DNA from: Megamerina dolium
Taxonomy: Eukaryota; Arthropoda; Insecta; Diptera; Megamerinidae
Direction: 5' to 3'
NCBI GenBank assembly: GCA_963854835.1
Contig: OY978525.1
Span: forward strand, 46,819,196 to 46,883,195
Length of the DNA stretch: 64,000 nucleotides
Part shown: piece after piece, positions 11,308-21,641 of the stretch
How positions within the stretch are numbered: position 1 is the first letter of the stretch
Layout of the letters: the number at the start of each line of letters is the position of its first letter
Notes under the pieces: model-generated
The model's input: only the letters and a program-made list of their open reading frames with translations
What the model was told of the DNA's origin: nothing
Databases searched by the model: none
Made by a program: the position numbers and the translations under genes

Positions 11308-12047
11308 TGCATGCGCTAGACCATCTACTGGATGGAAAGGTGCAAGGTAAGAAAATCTTGCTAGCACTCGATAACCAGGCGGTGGTCAGGCGGCTGCAAC
11401 AACCTACGGTATCTTCTAAGTTGGCGCTCGAATGTGTTCAGAAACTTAATGGGTGTGCTCGTAGTAATGCGATTACTCTTATGAGGGTGAAGGGACACAT
11501 TGGTATAGAACAGAATGAAGCTGCAGACTCCTTGGCTAGACAAGGATCTGAAGCTGAATTTTATGGACCGGAACCAGTAGTTGCTCTCAGCAGCGGGACG
11601 GTGAAGGCAAAGGTCGAAGAGTGGATAAAGAAACTTCATCTCAGGAGATGGGAGAACTTATCTATTTGTAGACAGGCAAAGGCTTCGTTGAGGCTATCAA
11701 AGGGCAGTGAATCGGGGAGGGCTCTCAGTCTAGGACGAATGACTCTAAGCTGGTTGACTGCATTAATAACTGGGCATGGCAATTTCAGGTACCTTCTCAG
11801 CAATATGGGACTTGTTGATGGGGAGGATTCTGATATTTGCAGATTATGCATGGAAGAGGCAGAGACAGCGGCCCACATAGTGTGCCAGTGTCCTGCATTG
11901 GCAAGCAGGAGGATGTCCACACTGGATCGCCAATTTATTGATGAACTCGAAATGTGGAACATACCCCACAAAGAGATGCTTGAAATAACGCGTGATGTTA
12001 TTATGAGGAAGGAAGTAGAAGAATTCTGCAACCGAACAAATAATTAA
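11190..12047 (+). pseudogene. LOA RNase H and C-terminal zinc box
   Basis: RNase H acidic residues are in TDGS (11208), VYQAEML (11285), LALDNQA (11360) and NEAADSLARQG (11520). A frameshift near 11262 divides the domain. The C-terminus has C-x2-C-x8-H-x3-C (CRLCMEEAETAAHIVC) near 11840, the nucleic-acid-binding box typical of this group of LINEs. The stop is at 12045-12047 and about 300 bp of AT-rich tail follows. Confidence 0.85.
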
Positions 12048-12362
12048 CACACGATTTGAGGGACGAAAAGGGACCCATATAAGTGGTCTGATTCGGCTAA
12101 TCCCTAAAATATATATTATTTATTGCTAATGAATATTCTAAAAAGTCGACCTATTATTGCGATTGAAGTATGTGTCTTTTGATCCTCCTTTTCCTTGATA
12201 CTCAATCCACCCAGCGAAATGCAGAGATGTCTGGTGAAGTAAAATACATTCGACCTTAATCGATTTTCGATAGTAAGTCGATTAAGGACGAATCGAGCTA
12301 AATTGGGTAAAATATATTTATATAATTTATATATTTTTATAAGCTCGGCCGATTTGACGAGG

Positions 12363-12875
12363 TTAATTATTACCTAACCCAGTTGTTATCTGACCATGGC
12401 TATTTCTGTAAATATTTACATAGAATGGGGAAGAGAGCGCATGCCAGATGCGTATACGATGATGCGGAAGAAGACGACGTAGAGCATACTTTCTTCAGTT
12501 GCGAAAGATGGAGTAATGAAAGGAGCGTATTGGAGCAGCAAATCGGGTTATGGACAGTTGAAAACCTGGTCGAAAAACTGTTACACAGCGAAGAAAACCG
12601 GAACGCTATTTCGCGGTATACGGAATGCGTACTCAGAAGAAAGAAGCGGGACTTGGACGCAGGTCAAAACGATTGAAGTCTAATAAAGACTCACTAGGGC
12701 CCTACCCCGAAGTAATACTACCGTGGTTCCGGGGTAGGTTCGAAGGTCCTTGATGGAGGGGGAAGTTTTTTAGTGTCTGCGACGACACACTCTGTAATTG
12801 TGACGATAGTTACGGGTCAGTGGGTCAGCCATTTTGTTACCTCCTCACCGCAAAAAAAAAAAAACAAAACAAAAA
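12363..12875 (+). pseudogene. R1-clade LINE 3' end with poly(A)
   Basis: From LLSDHGYF to the stop at 12676 the reading matches the C-terminal CCHC region of R1 elements, with CVYDDAEEDDVEHTFFSCERW; compare CSFCSSVGENAEHIFFSC at 24330. The 3' untranslated region ends in an A-rich run at 12851-12875. It is 5' truncated, and gypsy A sequence starts a few bases after the A-run. Confidence 0.8.
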
Positions 12876-12892
12876 ATATCGATGCACACAAC

Positions 12893-13192
12893 ATGATACG
12901 ACGGCTAGTACACCAACAATGGCAATTTTTGGAAACGAGTTAAGACTGCAAGCTGATTGAAAATTTGGAGTCGTAACACCAACGAGATCAACCGAAGGTA
13001 ACTATATTAGCGAAATGCGGGAACAGTTGGATGAAGTACATCAGTTCATCAGATAAATTACGTACTGTATCGTATTCAACGTGCCTGGAATAAAAGAGCA
13101 AAGTTTAAAGTAGTGCACTTGGAACGATTTGCGCCATATCGGAGGGAAGTATAAAAACTTGTTCGGGACGAACAAGGTTAAGAGGACGGCAG
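12893..13192 (+). pseudogene. Gypsy A 3' internal end (integrase tail)
   Basis: The first 190 bp match 2690-2860 of the other copy with a few substitutions, including a stop. A deletion then jumps to the segment equivalent to 3030, followed by the normal 3' end. A purine-rich stretch (aagaggacggcag) at 13180-13192 directly before the LTR is a likely polypurine tract. Confidence 0.8.
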
Positions 13193-13512
13193 TGTAACGA
13201 GTATCGATGGATGGTTACTCAATAGTAACGAGTGACATTGTGAGTGACACGAATATTGGCAGCATCGAAACGAATGTCAAGAAAAAGAAATAGGCGGTAA
13301 CCAGAACAAGCCAAGGAGAAAGAAAGAGAAGAATCTCGATAAAGGAAGGTTATGGAGTGTTGCCAGAAAGTATAAATAGTGCCAGTTGTTGACAAATGAA
13401 ATCAATCAAATCCCGAGAGATTGTGCAAACATTGATACAGTATCAGAGGCAAAAGTAACAAGTAGATTAAGGAGTTATTGTAAATAGTTGAATGTAAATA
13501 GCGTTGATTATA

Positions 13513-14781
13513 AAGGGTTATCCATTTCGCGGTTTCAAAAATATAGTGGTAGAATTCGACATCTGTCAAACTGAGTTGGTAAAACAATTTCTTTCTTTTT
13601 CAGTTCAAAGTCTGACATTTGCGAAAATGGATCGCTTAACTATCGCACAACGCATTAAAATTGTAAAAACCTACTTCAAAAATGGTGATTCTGCCACAGC
13701 CACATATCGTGCTTTAAGAGGAGATTATGGTTTACAAAATCGTCCAACTACGCAAGCAATTGGCAAAATTGTGAAGAAATATGAAGAGACTGGATCAGTT
13801 ACAGATATTGTAAGGCCTGTGCATCATCGTTTCGCTCGTACCACCGAAAATATCGCTGCTATAAGTGAAAGTGTTGCCGAAGACCCGAATGTGTCGATTC
13901 CTCGTCGTTCTCAGGAATGAGGACTGTCTTACGGCACATTATGGCGTATTTTGCATTTGGATCTACACCTACATCCATATAAAATCCAGCTCACACAACA
14001 ACTGAAGCCAGCTGACCATTCACAACGTCGTAGATACGTCGAATGGGTGCTTGAACAACAGGCGGTGGACGGCGATTTTTCGAACAAAATTTTCTTCAGC
14101 GACGAAGCACATTTCTCACTCGGTGGGTATGTTAACAAACAAAATTGTCGTATTTGGGGTTCTGAGAATCCTCAAGTAATCGAAGAGAGGCCACTACATC
14201 CACAAAAAGTAACTGCTTGGTGCGCTCTTTGGTCCGGAGGTGTGATTGGTCCTTACTTCTTCGAAAACGGCGATGGAACGACTGTCACCGTCAATTCGGA
14301 GCGTTATGGTCATATGATAACCGACTTTTTTTTGCCTGCTATTGAAGAATACGACTTAGAGAATATGTGGTTTCAACAAGACGGTGCCACATGCCACACA
14401 ACTTGATCGAATATGGCTTTATTGCAAGAGAAATTTTCTGGCCGCGTAATTTCTCGTCGTGGCGATATCAAGTGGCCACCAAGATCATACAATTTGACAC
14501 CGCTTGACTTTTTTTTGTGGGGCTACGCGAAAGACCGTGTTTATGCAGATAAACCTTTAACTATGGCTGAGATACCGCCCAATATGTGTCAAAAAGTGGT
14601 CGAAAATTACCTCAAAAGAATCGATGCTTGCAACAATTCGCGTGGTGGTCATTTAAATGATGTAGTATTTCACACATAATGTCAACGTTCAAACTTTATA
14701 ATAAAAAAGAAATATGATAAAAAATATTTTATATGTGTTTTATTTACATTTACTTTTGCAACCGCAAAATGGATAACCCTT
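13513..14781 (+). mobile_element. DD41D (rosa-type) mariner, nearly intact
   Basis: Terminal inverted repeats AAGGGTTATCCATTT at 13513 and complement ending 14781 are flanked by TA on both sides. The element is 1269 bp and sits inside the gypsy A LTR. It encodes a single-frame transposase with only two stops. Spacing between the second and third catalytic residues is 41, which defines the DD41D group that includes rosa elements of fruit flies. Confidence 0.9.
13627..14679 (+). pseudogene. DD41D mariner transposase with two in-frame TGA stops
   Basis: All 350 codons lie in one frame from ATG 13627 to TAA 14679. The N-terminal helix-turn-helix (IAQRIKIVKTYFKNG, then RALRGDYGL; DUF4817-like) is followed by the IFFSDEAHFSLGG catalytic block, WFQQDGATCHTT with the second Asp, and LTPLDFFLWGYAKDRVY with the third. 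The end RGGHLNDVVFHT is typical of the family. TGA codons at 13918 and 14404 interrupt it; the second probably derives from CGA after HTT. No frameshift is seen, so inactivation looks recent. Confidence 0.9.
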
Positions 14782-14902
14782 TATAAATTGTTGCTGTATA
14801 TAGTTGTACAAAATAAGTTTGCAATTATTATTAACAGAATCTAGTGATCGAACAAGGTTGATTCAAATAGAATTAAACGTTCACAAAATAAAAACTGTAA
14901 CA

Positions 14903-15037
14903 GTATGTTTTATAAAGTTGCCACTTCTCACCAAAGTAATTTTTTTCTGGAATCGCCTCGTGTATATGGTTATACCCTGTAGAAATAGAAGGAATAAAAA
15001 GCGATTACATAACTCCTTTTTTGTGATCCATAAATAA
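14903..15037. other. Flank of gypsy A LTR
   Basis: AT-rich sequence with no recognised feature, leading into the hairpin. Confidence 0.4.
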
Positions 15038-15144
15038 TCACACATAAATTTTGGTCCCAATTGGAGACGGTTAAGAAGTGTCGCGCAGGGGTGAAAGTTC
15101 AGATTCATTAACCGTCTCCAATCGGGACCAAAATTTATATGTGA
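15038..15144. repeat. 37-bp inverted repeat hairpin (107 bp)
   Basis: The arm at 15038-15074 and the reverse complement of 15108-15144 agree at 35 of 37 positions, around a 33-nt loop. The arms contain aaattttggtccc and ggagacggttaa. It may be a fold-back/MITE remnant, or a transcript able to form a long hairpin. Confidence 0.85.
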
Positions 15145-16537
15145 TATATTTGACCGTGGTGTTACCGTTTGAGGCGGTGAGGTTTAAGAAGCCTGATGTA
15201 AACAATTTTACCCTACATTTAAGGACCACCCTAGTATAATATACAATGTTAACATAAATTTAATAGAAAACAAAACCAACAAAAATGTCAAAATTGATCA
15301 TTAAAACAATAAGAAAACGTTTTCCCGTACTTAAATTGAAGTATCACTCCTGTATCACTCTGAGAGTGAATTTTTACAAATCTTCACTTAATGACGATTT
15401 AAGTAATCGTTCAATGATTCTGAGTGCGACAGTAAATACACCAACAGTCTAAATAAACGTTGACATAAAAACAATTTTTTTTAAATTACACCAACAATGC
15501 AATAGCACGTAATAAAAGAGAAACAGACCATAAAAATGGCAGTGCCAAATAAAACAAAGGAAAAACTACCTTTAAAGAATTTAAAGAATTCTATATAATC
15601 TCATTCAATGAAATATTTTTAAGTCTATAAACAATTTATGATTAATAGAATGGTGCGAATCTGATGTAAATGATCGTGAAGTGCTCGTCGGTTTATTATA
15701 TATTGTAAAAATTCTTCGACACTTGAATACAATATTTTAGGTTTTTTTCTTGTTTGATTTCTCAGCTTTAGTGATCCGCGGATGAAACCATTCATTAGGC
15801 AAATTAAAATTTTGTTTATTTAATTTTAATTTTAATCAGGTTAAAAAATACATAAAAACAAACCAAAAAATAGAATAAAACAGCTATTTAAAAATAATGA
15901 AATCGAGATTAGGTGACACATCGATTTATTAGACTATTCATTTAAACATTTCTCATAAATTACGGGTCATAATAAGGTAGTGTTTTAACTTAATGGTGAA
16001 AAGCGAACGAACGTAATTGAGATGACTGTAAAGTCGATTAAAAATCAAATACCAAATATTTTGAATCCAAACCATATGAGTTTATCTTAGACGACCATCT
16101 TAAAGATATTGTAATATATTGTAATTTTTAGAACAGAAAATTGTTCAAATTATTACGCGCTTCCTTAAATTTGTATTAGAAATTTGTTAAGAAGTGTTTT
16201 CACATACACTTCTAGTTACAAAACTGCTACTTAAAACATGTAGTTTTGATCGCACATGTTTCCGTATAAATATGCATGAGAGTATAACCTAATTTACAAT
16301 TAGAGATGTATTTAAATTTAATTTAAACTTAAGTCTTAAAGAAAGCATCGCCTCACTGAGTTGTAGAAAAGTTCTTGCTGAAGATATAGCGGGTGTTGTA
16401 TATTCTAAACACCCACCAACTAACGGTTGTGATGGTGCTGATGGTTGTTGTGATTGCAGTGTCTCCTGGGTTGAAAGCACACTGCTTTAAGATGAAGAGC
16501 CCTTACGTGTAGCTTCTACTACTACCTACTTTAGTTG
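15145..16537 (-). other. Probable 3' UTR and downstream flank of the zinc-finger gene
   Basis: No transposon signature is seen. The sequence after the stop codon at 16538 (minus strand) is AT-rich, as fly 3' UTRs usually are. A canonical AATAAA lies on the minus strand at 15930-15925. The end of the transcript is not fixed by sequence alone. Confidence 0.4.
15925..15930 (-). promoter_or_regulatory. Candidate polyadenylation signal
   Basis: Minus-strand AATAAA about 610 nt after the zinc-finger gene stop codon, followed by a GT-containing stretch. In AT-rich DNA such hexamers occur by chance. Confidence 0.3.
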
Positions 16538-17311
16538 TCAATCGTTCTTCACTGGGTAGTAAATAAGATCTGTTTGCTGTGAATGCGGATGCGTTGCTTG
16601 CTGATGTATGTGATGCATATAGTCGCTAATTGGCGGTAACACTGTCTTTGTATCGTCGACACTGTTCCCGCTTAAAACCGCATATCCAGTTCGTTCATAG
16701 ATACTACTATGTGTTGGTGGGAGTGGTTGTAACAAATGAGATGTATTTACTAACGGATGATGTGCTGTAGGCGATAGAGAATGACTACTAAGTGAATGCA
16801 ACGGATGAGTGACGTTTGATTGAGCTTGTAACGGGTGTGAGTGATAAGGTTGGAAGCTATTTTTCTGATGGTGTTCTGAGATATCACTCAAAACAGAATG
16901 ATGTGAAATATGATGCGGGTCATAAACTGATGCACCGGTAGATCCGTAAATATTAGGGTGACGCATTAGATCACCAGCAGCAGGCGTTTGTTGCAATCCA
17001 TAGCTTGTGCCTATTGCATTGTGCTGCTGTTGTTGTGGCTGTTGTGGATTATGATGTGGTTGTTGCTGGTTTGGAGCCACAACCCCAGGTTGAAGTAGAT
17101 CAAAATTGTACTCCATCTGATGTGAAGTGTTTTCAATGAGATTTGTTAATATACTTCCAATATTATTATAATTCTGAGGATCACTAGTTTCACTAGCACT
17201 TTGATTCGAGCCTACATGCTGATGGGGTTGTGATTGTTGTTGTTGCTGCTGCTGTTGTGTTAAACCACCGAACGCTATTTGAGTTGCAGGTGTATTTTGA
17301 GGCCACATGTT
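16538..17311 (-). CDS. Zinc-finger gene, last coding exon (Gln/His-rich C-terminus)
   Basis: This exon follows an acceptor (ttatttttag|AAC) in phase 0, matching the phase-0 donor at 17374. It encodes about 257 residues: MWPQNTPATQIAFGG, a Q8 run, many His-Pro-Gln and Ser-His repeats, and the C-terminal DLIYYPVKND before the stop. No domain is recognised; the composition is that of a low-complexity transcription-factor tail. It contains no finger. The preceding intron is 62 nt (17312-17373). Confidence 0.85.
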   Translation of the reverse strand, partial: NMWPQNTPATQIAFGGLTQQQQQQQQSQPHQHVGSNQSASETSDPQNYNNIGSILTNLIENTSHQMEYNFDLLQPGVVAPNQQQPHHNPQQPQQQQHNAIGTSYGLQQTPAAGDLMRHPNIYGSTGASVYDPHHISHHSVLSDISEHHQKNSFQPYHSHPLQAQSNVTHPLHSLSSHSLSPTAHHPLVNTSHLLQPLPPTHSSIYERTGYAVLSGNSVDDTKTVLPPISDYMHHIHQQATHPHSQQTDLIYYPVKND

Positions 17312-17373
17312 CTAAAAATAACGAGCTGTTACTACATTTTTTCGTTAGAGCACAAATTTTCTAAATAATTTAC

Positions 17374-18689
17374 CTGAAAACTCAACAATTCACCGCCAAT
17401 AGACTGTTCTTGTTGTTTACTAATGACTGATGGAGAATGTTGTTGTGGAGCAGTATTTCCCGCAGTAGTTGAACAAGTTGGAGTGGTACCGGCACCGTTT
17501 GCAACACTCAATGGAAGACCCAAAAATTCAGAAGAATCAACAATATAGAATTTATTATTGTTATCCTTGTTAACTTCTCCGCCTGTTACACTTGTTGATT
17601 GGGCATTTTGTTGTTGAGAATGGACTACTGCGTTTGTTTGCGGAGCTGTTGGAGAAAAGCCTATACTACTCCAAGCATCATTTGGCTGCTGCTGATGTTG
17701 CTGTTGTTGCTGTAACGATGCACATTGTTGGTATTGCTGTTGTTGTTGTTGAGTCACATGTTGAGATTGTTGCGTGTGTGATTGTGGTTGTGGCGACTGT
17801 AGCCGGGAGTGTTGGGGAGAATGTGACTGTTGGTGATGTTGTTGCTGTAGTTGTGCAGAAGTTTGATTGTGATGTGGTGAACGTTGTTGGTTATGCTGAC
17901 GGTGCTGTTGTTGTAGGTTGTGTTGATGATGTAGCAGTTGTTGGTGGTGATGTATTTGTTGTGATGTAGACATGTGATGTGGTGATGAAAAATGTTGCTG
18001 TTGTTGTTGCTGATGAGGGCTTTGAGGGGTGTGGCTACGTAAATGCTGTTGTTGGTGAGAAATATGTTGTTGCTGATTATGATGTTGTTGGTACTGGTTA
18101 ATAATTTGATGTTGTTGATAGGAACCAGCGTTAGTTGAAGATGCAGTAGTTCCAGCATTTTGTTCAAAATGAAATTGTACTTCTGAACTGCCTTGGCTTG
18201 TCGTATTAGTAAAATTATTATGTCGTGCAATCAGACCCGTATCACATGAACTATTGATGCTAGGTGGGTGACGGTGATGTAGAGCTTGTGGTTGAGGTGG
18301 TGGTGTCGGTCGTTGTTGTTGCTGCGGATGGTGCGAAGATGTTTGTGTTTGACTACATTGCTGCGGCTGTTGGCCAGTTAATTTTTCAGTACTAAAATTT
18401 TGCTTGTATATTGAATTCTGTGGAGGTTCGCTCATAGAAAGTGAATGTTGGGATGTAGATGCTGTCGACGATTGTGAACTATTATTGCTTACTGCAGCTG
18501 CATTAAATATATCCTGTTGCGACGACGTTCCCGGCGTAGTGGATAGTGGCGGAGGAGTGGATACAGTGCAAATCGTTTGTTGCTGTTGTTGTTGCTGAGA
18601 TTGTTGCTGTAGCTTCAACTTTCCCGAATTGGACCTCTTAGCCACCTTTACAGGAGGCGGTCCAGGCATATCAGATATCGGAACCAAAT
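17374..18689 (-). CDS. Zinc-finger gene, polyQ exon
   Basis: The acceptor (tcttacag) completes a split Asp codon with the exon ending at 18751, and the donor is CAG|GTAAAT. The 438 codons begin DLVPISDMPGPPPVKVAKR, with a basic KVAKR patch that could serve in nuclear import. They continue as repeated Gln runs mixed with His and Ser, including Q7 near the start, and end VNKDNNNKFYIVDSSEF, then GGELLSFQ. Such tracts often act in transcriptional activation or condensate formation; this is inference. The open frame on the opposite strand is an artefact of the CAG/CAA repeats. Confidence 0.85.
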
Positions 18690-18750
18690 CTGTAAGAGTA
18701 AATTTATTGAAACAAATAATTCTTCAAGACACACCGGAGTTATTGTTTAC

Positions 18751-18850
18751 CTTCATCCAGTTTTGAAAAACGTTTGATCTTTTTTGGTGATGGTTCATTT
18801 CCATGCACCGTTTGTTTGTGGCGGACTAAATGAGTTTTCCACTTGAATGT
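18751..18850 (-). CDS. Zinc-finger gene, exon completing the last finger
   Basis: This 100-nt exon has acceptor attttag and donor GAAG|GTAAAC. It encodes TFKWKTHLVRHKQTVHG, the second half of a C2H2 finger whose two cysteines (CCYC) lie at the end of the previous exon. The join restores a canonical finger, C-x2-C-x12-H-x4-H. It ends in a basic KKIKRFSKLDE segment in phase 1. Introns on both sides are about 60 nt (18690-18750 and 18851-18913), typical for flies. Confidence 0.88.
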
Positions 18851-18913
18851 CTAAAATTAATATTTCCAATTATTAATCTATTTATAAATACTTATATAAA
18901 TAAAGAAATCCAC

Positions 18914-19371
18914 CTGGTCACAGTAACAACAGCAATGTGGGCGTTCTTCCGAGTGAGAAGGTAGATGACGTTGCAAAGATTTTGCTGAACCAAATCGTTT
19001 GCCACATAAAGTACACTTACACTCTGATGCATCGGTGTGAGCATTACTGTAATGATCCTTTAGGGCTGGGTACGTAAAATAAGATGAGCCGCATAAATCA
19101 CACACATAGGTGCGTTTTATTTCTGTATGCAGCTGTACGTGTCTTTCTAAATTAGCTTTTAGTGTAAAGCGATTGTGGCAAATGTGGCACTCAAAAAAAT
19201 TGTCTTTCTTGTGAACGCGAATTATGTGCTGATAAAGGGCATTTTTTGAAGGAAATTCGGCACCACATACCTCACATATAGCACCATCTGCCTTATGGCC
19301 AGTGTCTTCTAAATGTTGCTGGTGGAGCTTTTTATGTGAAAATTTTTGACCACATTCCACACATGCGTACG
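18914..19371 (-). CDS. Zinc-finger gene, main C2H2 exon
   Basis: It encodes five complete C2H2 fingers and the Cys half of a sixth. These start YACVECGQKF, ICEVCGAEF, FECHICHNRF, YVCDLCGSSY, CKCTLCGKRF and HCCCYCDQ. The acceptor (ttctgtag|CG) requires one base from the upstream exon, and the donor is CCAG|GTGGAT. Tandem C2H2 fingers bind DNA in the nucleus, with specificity set by helix residues; the target is unknown. The intron upstream is the 44-kb transposon array. I do not recognise the orthologue, so no symbol is given. Confidence 0.9.
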
Positions 19372-19417
19372 CTACAGAAAAAATAGAAAATATATTCAAT
19401 AGTATAGTACATATAAA

Positions 19418-19480
19418 TACACACACAAACACACACACAAACACACACACACACACGTATATATACACACATATATATAC
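19418..19480. repeat. (AC)n/(TA)n microsatellite at 5' edge of an R1-like LINE
   Basis: Runs of acacac with aaacac interruptions, then gtatatatacacacatatatatac. The LINE begins immediately after ATATAC, and its 3' end is followed by atatacatgtgtgtgtgcgg. Confidence 0.85.
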
Positions 19481-20181
19481 CGACCTCCCGGACAGTCTGA
19501 TCCTACGGAATCGGGTACTATAGCTGGGCTCTAAGCTACCGGGGGGGTCGGCAGGTCGCGGATAGCCGGACGGCCTGCAGGTTAGTTGCGAAATAAGTTT
19601 AAACGAATAAGCAATCCCCGACGATGAGCGGCAGGAGCGGAGGATGCGGTATAAAAGCTAGCATATCCTATGAAGTTCCTGTGACAATGGCGAATCGGCA
19701 CCGCCTCTTAGAAAACTGTTTCCCCCTCATCATGCATGGGCATGATGAGTTACAAAAAAATCCAGGCGCGACGGTTTCTATAATGGACGGCTTCCTGGTC
19801 AGCGTCAGTACACCATGTTAGGTGCGGCTGTTTAGATTGACCGGTACACTCCGCGGCGCACTGGGAGTCCCTCGAAATCTTAACAGTAGACTCTGCTGTT
19901 GGGGTGAAGAGGGTGATGTGAGCTTGCTCTGCCGAGGTGTAAGCCGCGGTGGGTATCAGGAACCAGCCCCTTCGGGCCTTAGTCAGTAAGTGTGTATTAG
20001 ACGCAGGAGTTGTAGCCTGCGTTGCTCCGGGTGAGCGTCGGTTTGTCCGTGTTTTCTGGAACCGGCAAAGCGAAGGTCAGGCCTCAGGGAACTAGGATAG
20101 GGGCATAGTCTCCGAGGGTATACCCGTTCCTGTCTATTTCGGCCCGCCCCCCTACACACGATGCGCTGGTACAGAAAGTAA

Positions 20182-21641
20182 ATGAAGAAATTAAACAGCA
20201 ACAATAACAGTAGTAACAGCAACATCGTAATAAGTAGCGGCATACAAGCTCGAGGTGATAGTGGAAGCAAGATGTTTGAAGCTGATCCAGCCAAGAGAAC
20301 ACCGATTACAAGTGGAGTGTGCAACATAGTGGACAAGACTCCAAAAGATGATAAAACCGAAGCTGACCCTTTTAAGCGTGCATCAAAACTGGTGCGATCG
20401 CCCATTAAGGCACTAACTGTAGAAAAACCAACAAGAGCGCGATCATCGCCACCCGCGCTGCAGAACATCACGCCTCTGGCTGAAGCGACACATTCGGGTG
20501 GCAAAATCATGACACAATTAGGTGAGACAAGCACGAAGTTGACGGAAGCAATGCGTTTGCCGCAACGATCGATTTATAATCAAAACAGAGATCTACTCAG
20601 CTCAACGAGACTTCACACATGCGCTCAAAACGAGTACAATAAAATAGAAGAAGTCAGACGAAATGTCAGCCAAAGGCTGACATCGATAGACTCAACGCCG
20701 AAGAGACCTCGCGAAGATGAACAGTTGGTTCGAAAGACACCACCCAAGAAGAATAAACCCGACCTCGAAGAAATGCTCAAGCCAATGGCTAGTGCGAGCA
20801 GGAAGGATGGAAGTAATAATCCTGCAAAAGGTAAAGAAAGAGCGGAGAAGGAGAATGGCTGGACGCAGGTCAAGCGCAAAACACAAACCGCTAAGAAGAA
20901 GGCAATCTATACACCGCGCCCGAGACCGGATGCGATAGTCATTGCATGTGCTGGAAACATGTCATACAGCGACATACTTAGGGCTGTTAAAAAAGACGAT
21001 GCTCTGCAGGAATTTGGTGAGAACGTTTCGCGGATCAGGAAAACGGTGAAAGGAGAGATTCTGCTTAAATTAAAAAAGGCACAGATGATGAACACGGGAA
21101 TCTACGAGAAGGAGATAAGCAAGGTGCTAGGTGACCAAGCGCATATCCGAGCGCTAACACACGAGATATCGGTGGAGATCCGCGACTTGACGAAATTACC
21201 ACCAAGGAGGATATAGTGGAGGCTATCCGATCGCAAGTAAAGGAGTTAAGCTACTTCGACGAGAGAGCGATTAAACACATCAGGGAGGCGTATGCAGGCA
21301 CGCAAACTGCGGTGGTAAGCCTTCCAGCTTTGGATGCAAGGCGACTGATTGACGCTCAGAAGATCAAGATTGGATGGGTGGTCTGTCGAATAAGGGAAAA
21401 GCTTAACCTGAAGAAGTGTTTCAGGTGCTTGGAATACGGACGTGTGGCAAAGGCGTGTACCAACGTGGACGATAGGAGTAAAAGTTGCATGAAATGTGGC
21501 GAGAAGGGTCACTTCGCAAAGGTATGCGACAAAAAACCATTTTGTGGAGCATGCAAAAGCAACGGGAACGAGGATACGGGTCACCAAATCGGCAGTAGGA
21601 AGTGTCCCCTATGTCAAGCAGCGTGCAAAAGGCTCAAGTGA
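20182..21641 (+). pseudogene. R1-like ORF1 (gag-like, CCHC)
   Basis: The frame opens at ATG 20182 and holds for 344 codons of basic, low-complexity protein, then shifts by one base near 21186. The second part carries three zinc knuckles starting CFRCLEYG, CMKCGEKGHFAKVC and CGACKSNGNEDTGH. The protein would bind element RNA. One frameshift only; the stop overlaps the beginning of ORF2. Confidence 0.85.

Larger units (their letters stand above)
8756..12362 (+). mobile_element. LOA-clade LINE, 5' truncated, inactive
   Basis: The order is APE endonuclease, linker, RT, RNase H, C-terminal CCHC box and untranslated tail. An RNase H after RT separates this from the R1, jockey and RTE-like elements in the window, and the endonuclease wording (GCDANAHNSVWGS) resembles LOA/Bilbo/TRIM elements. 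It starts within the gypsy A LTR and is followed by an R1 fragment. Confidence 0.8.
13193..14902 (+). repeat. Gypsy A 3' LTR interrupted by a mariner
   Basis: The LTR begins TGTAACG (13193) and ends TGTAACA (14902). Removal of 13513-14781 leaves about 440 bp that match the minus-strand LTR at 8370-8755 and the fragment at 59492-59790. A TATA-like tataaata lies near 13370. This is the most complete copy of the LTR in the window. Confidence 0.85.

Noticed and set aside
17592..18598. Plus-strand open frames rich in Val/Ala opposite the polyQ exon
   Set aside because: Antisense shadows of CAG/CAA repeats; the minus strand has correct splice sites and zinc-finger continuity.
19418..19480. CRISPR-like or satellite array
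   Set aside because: Simple (AC)n/(TA)n repeats without spacers; the genome is eukaryotic.
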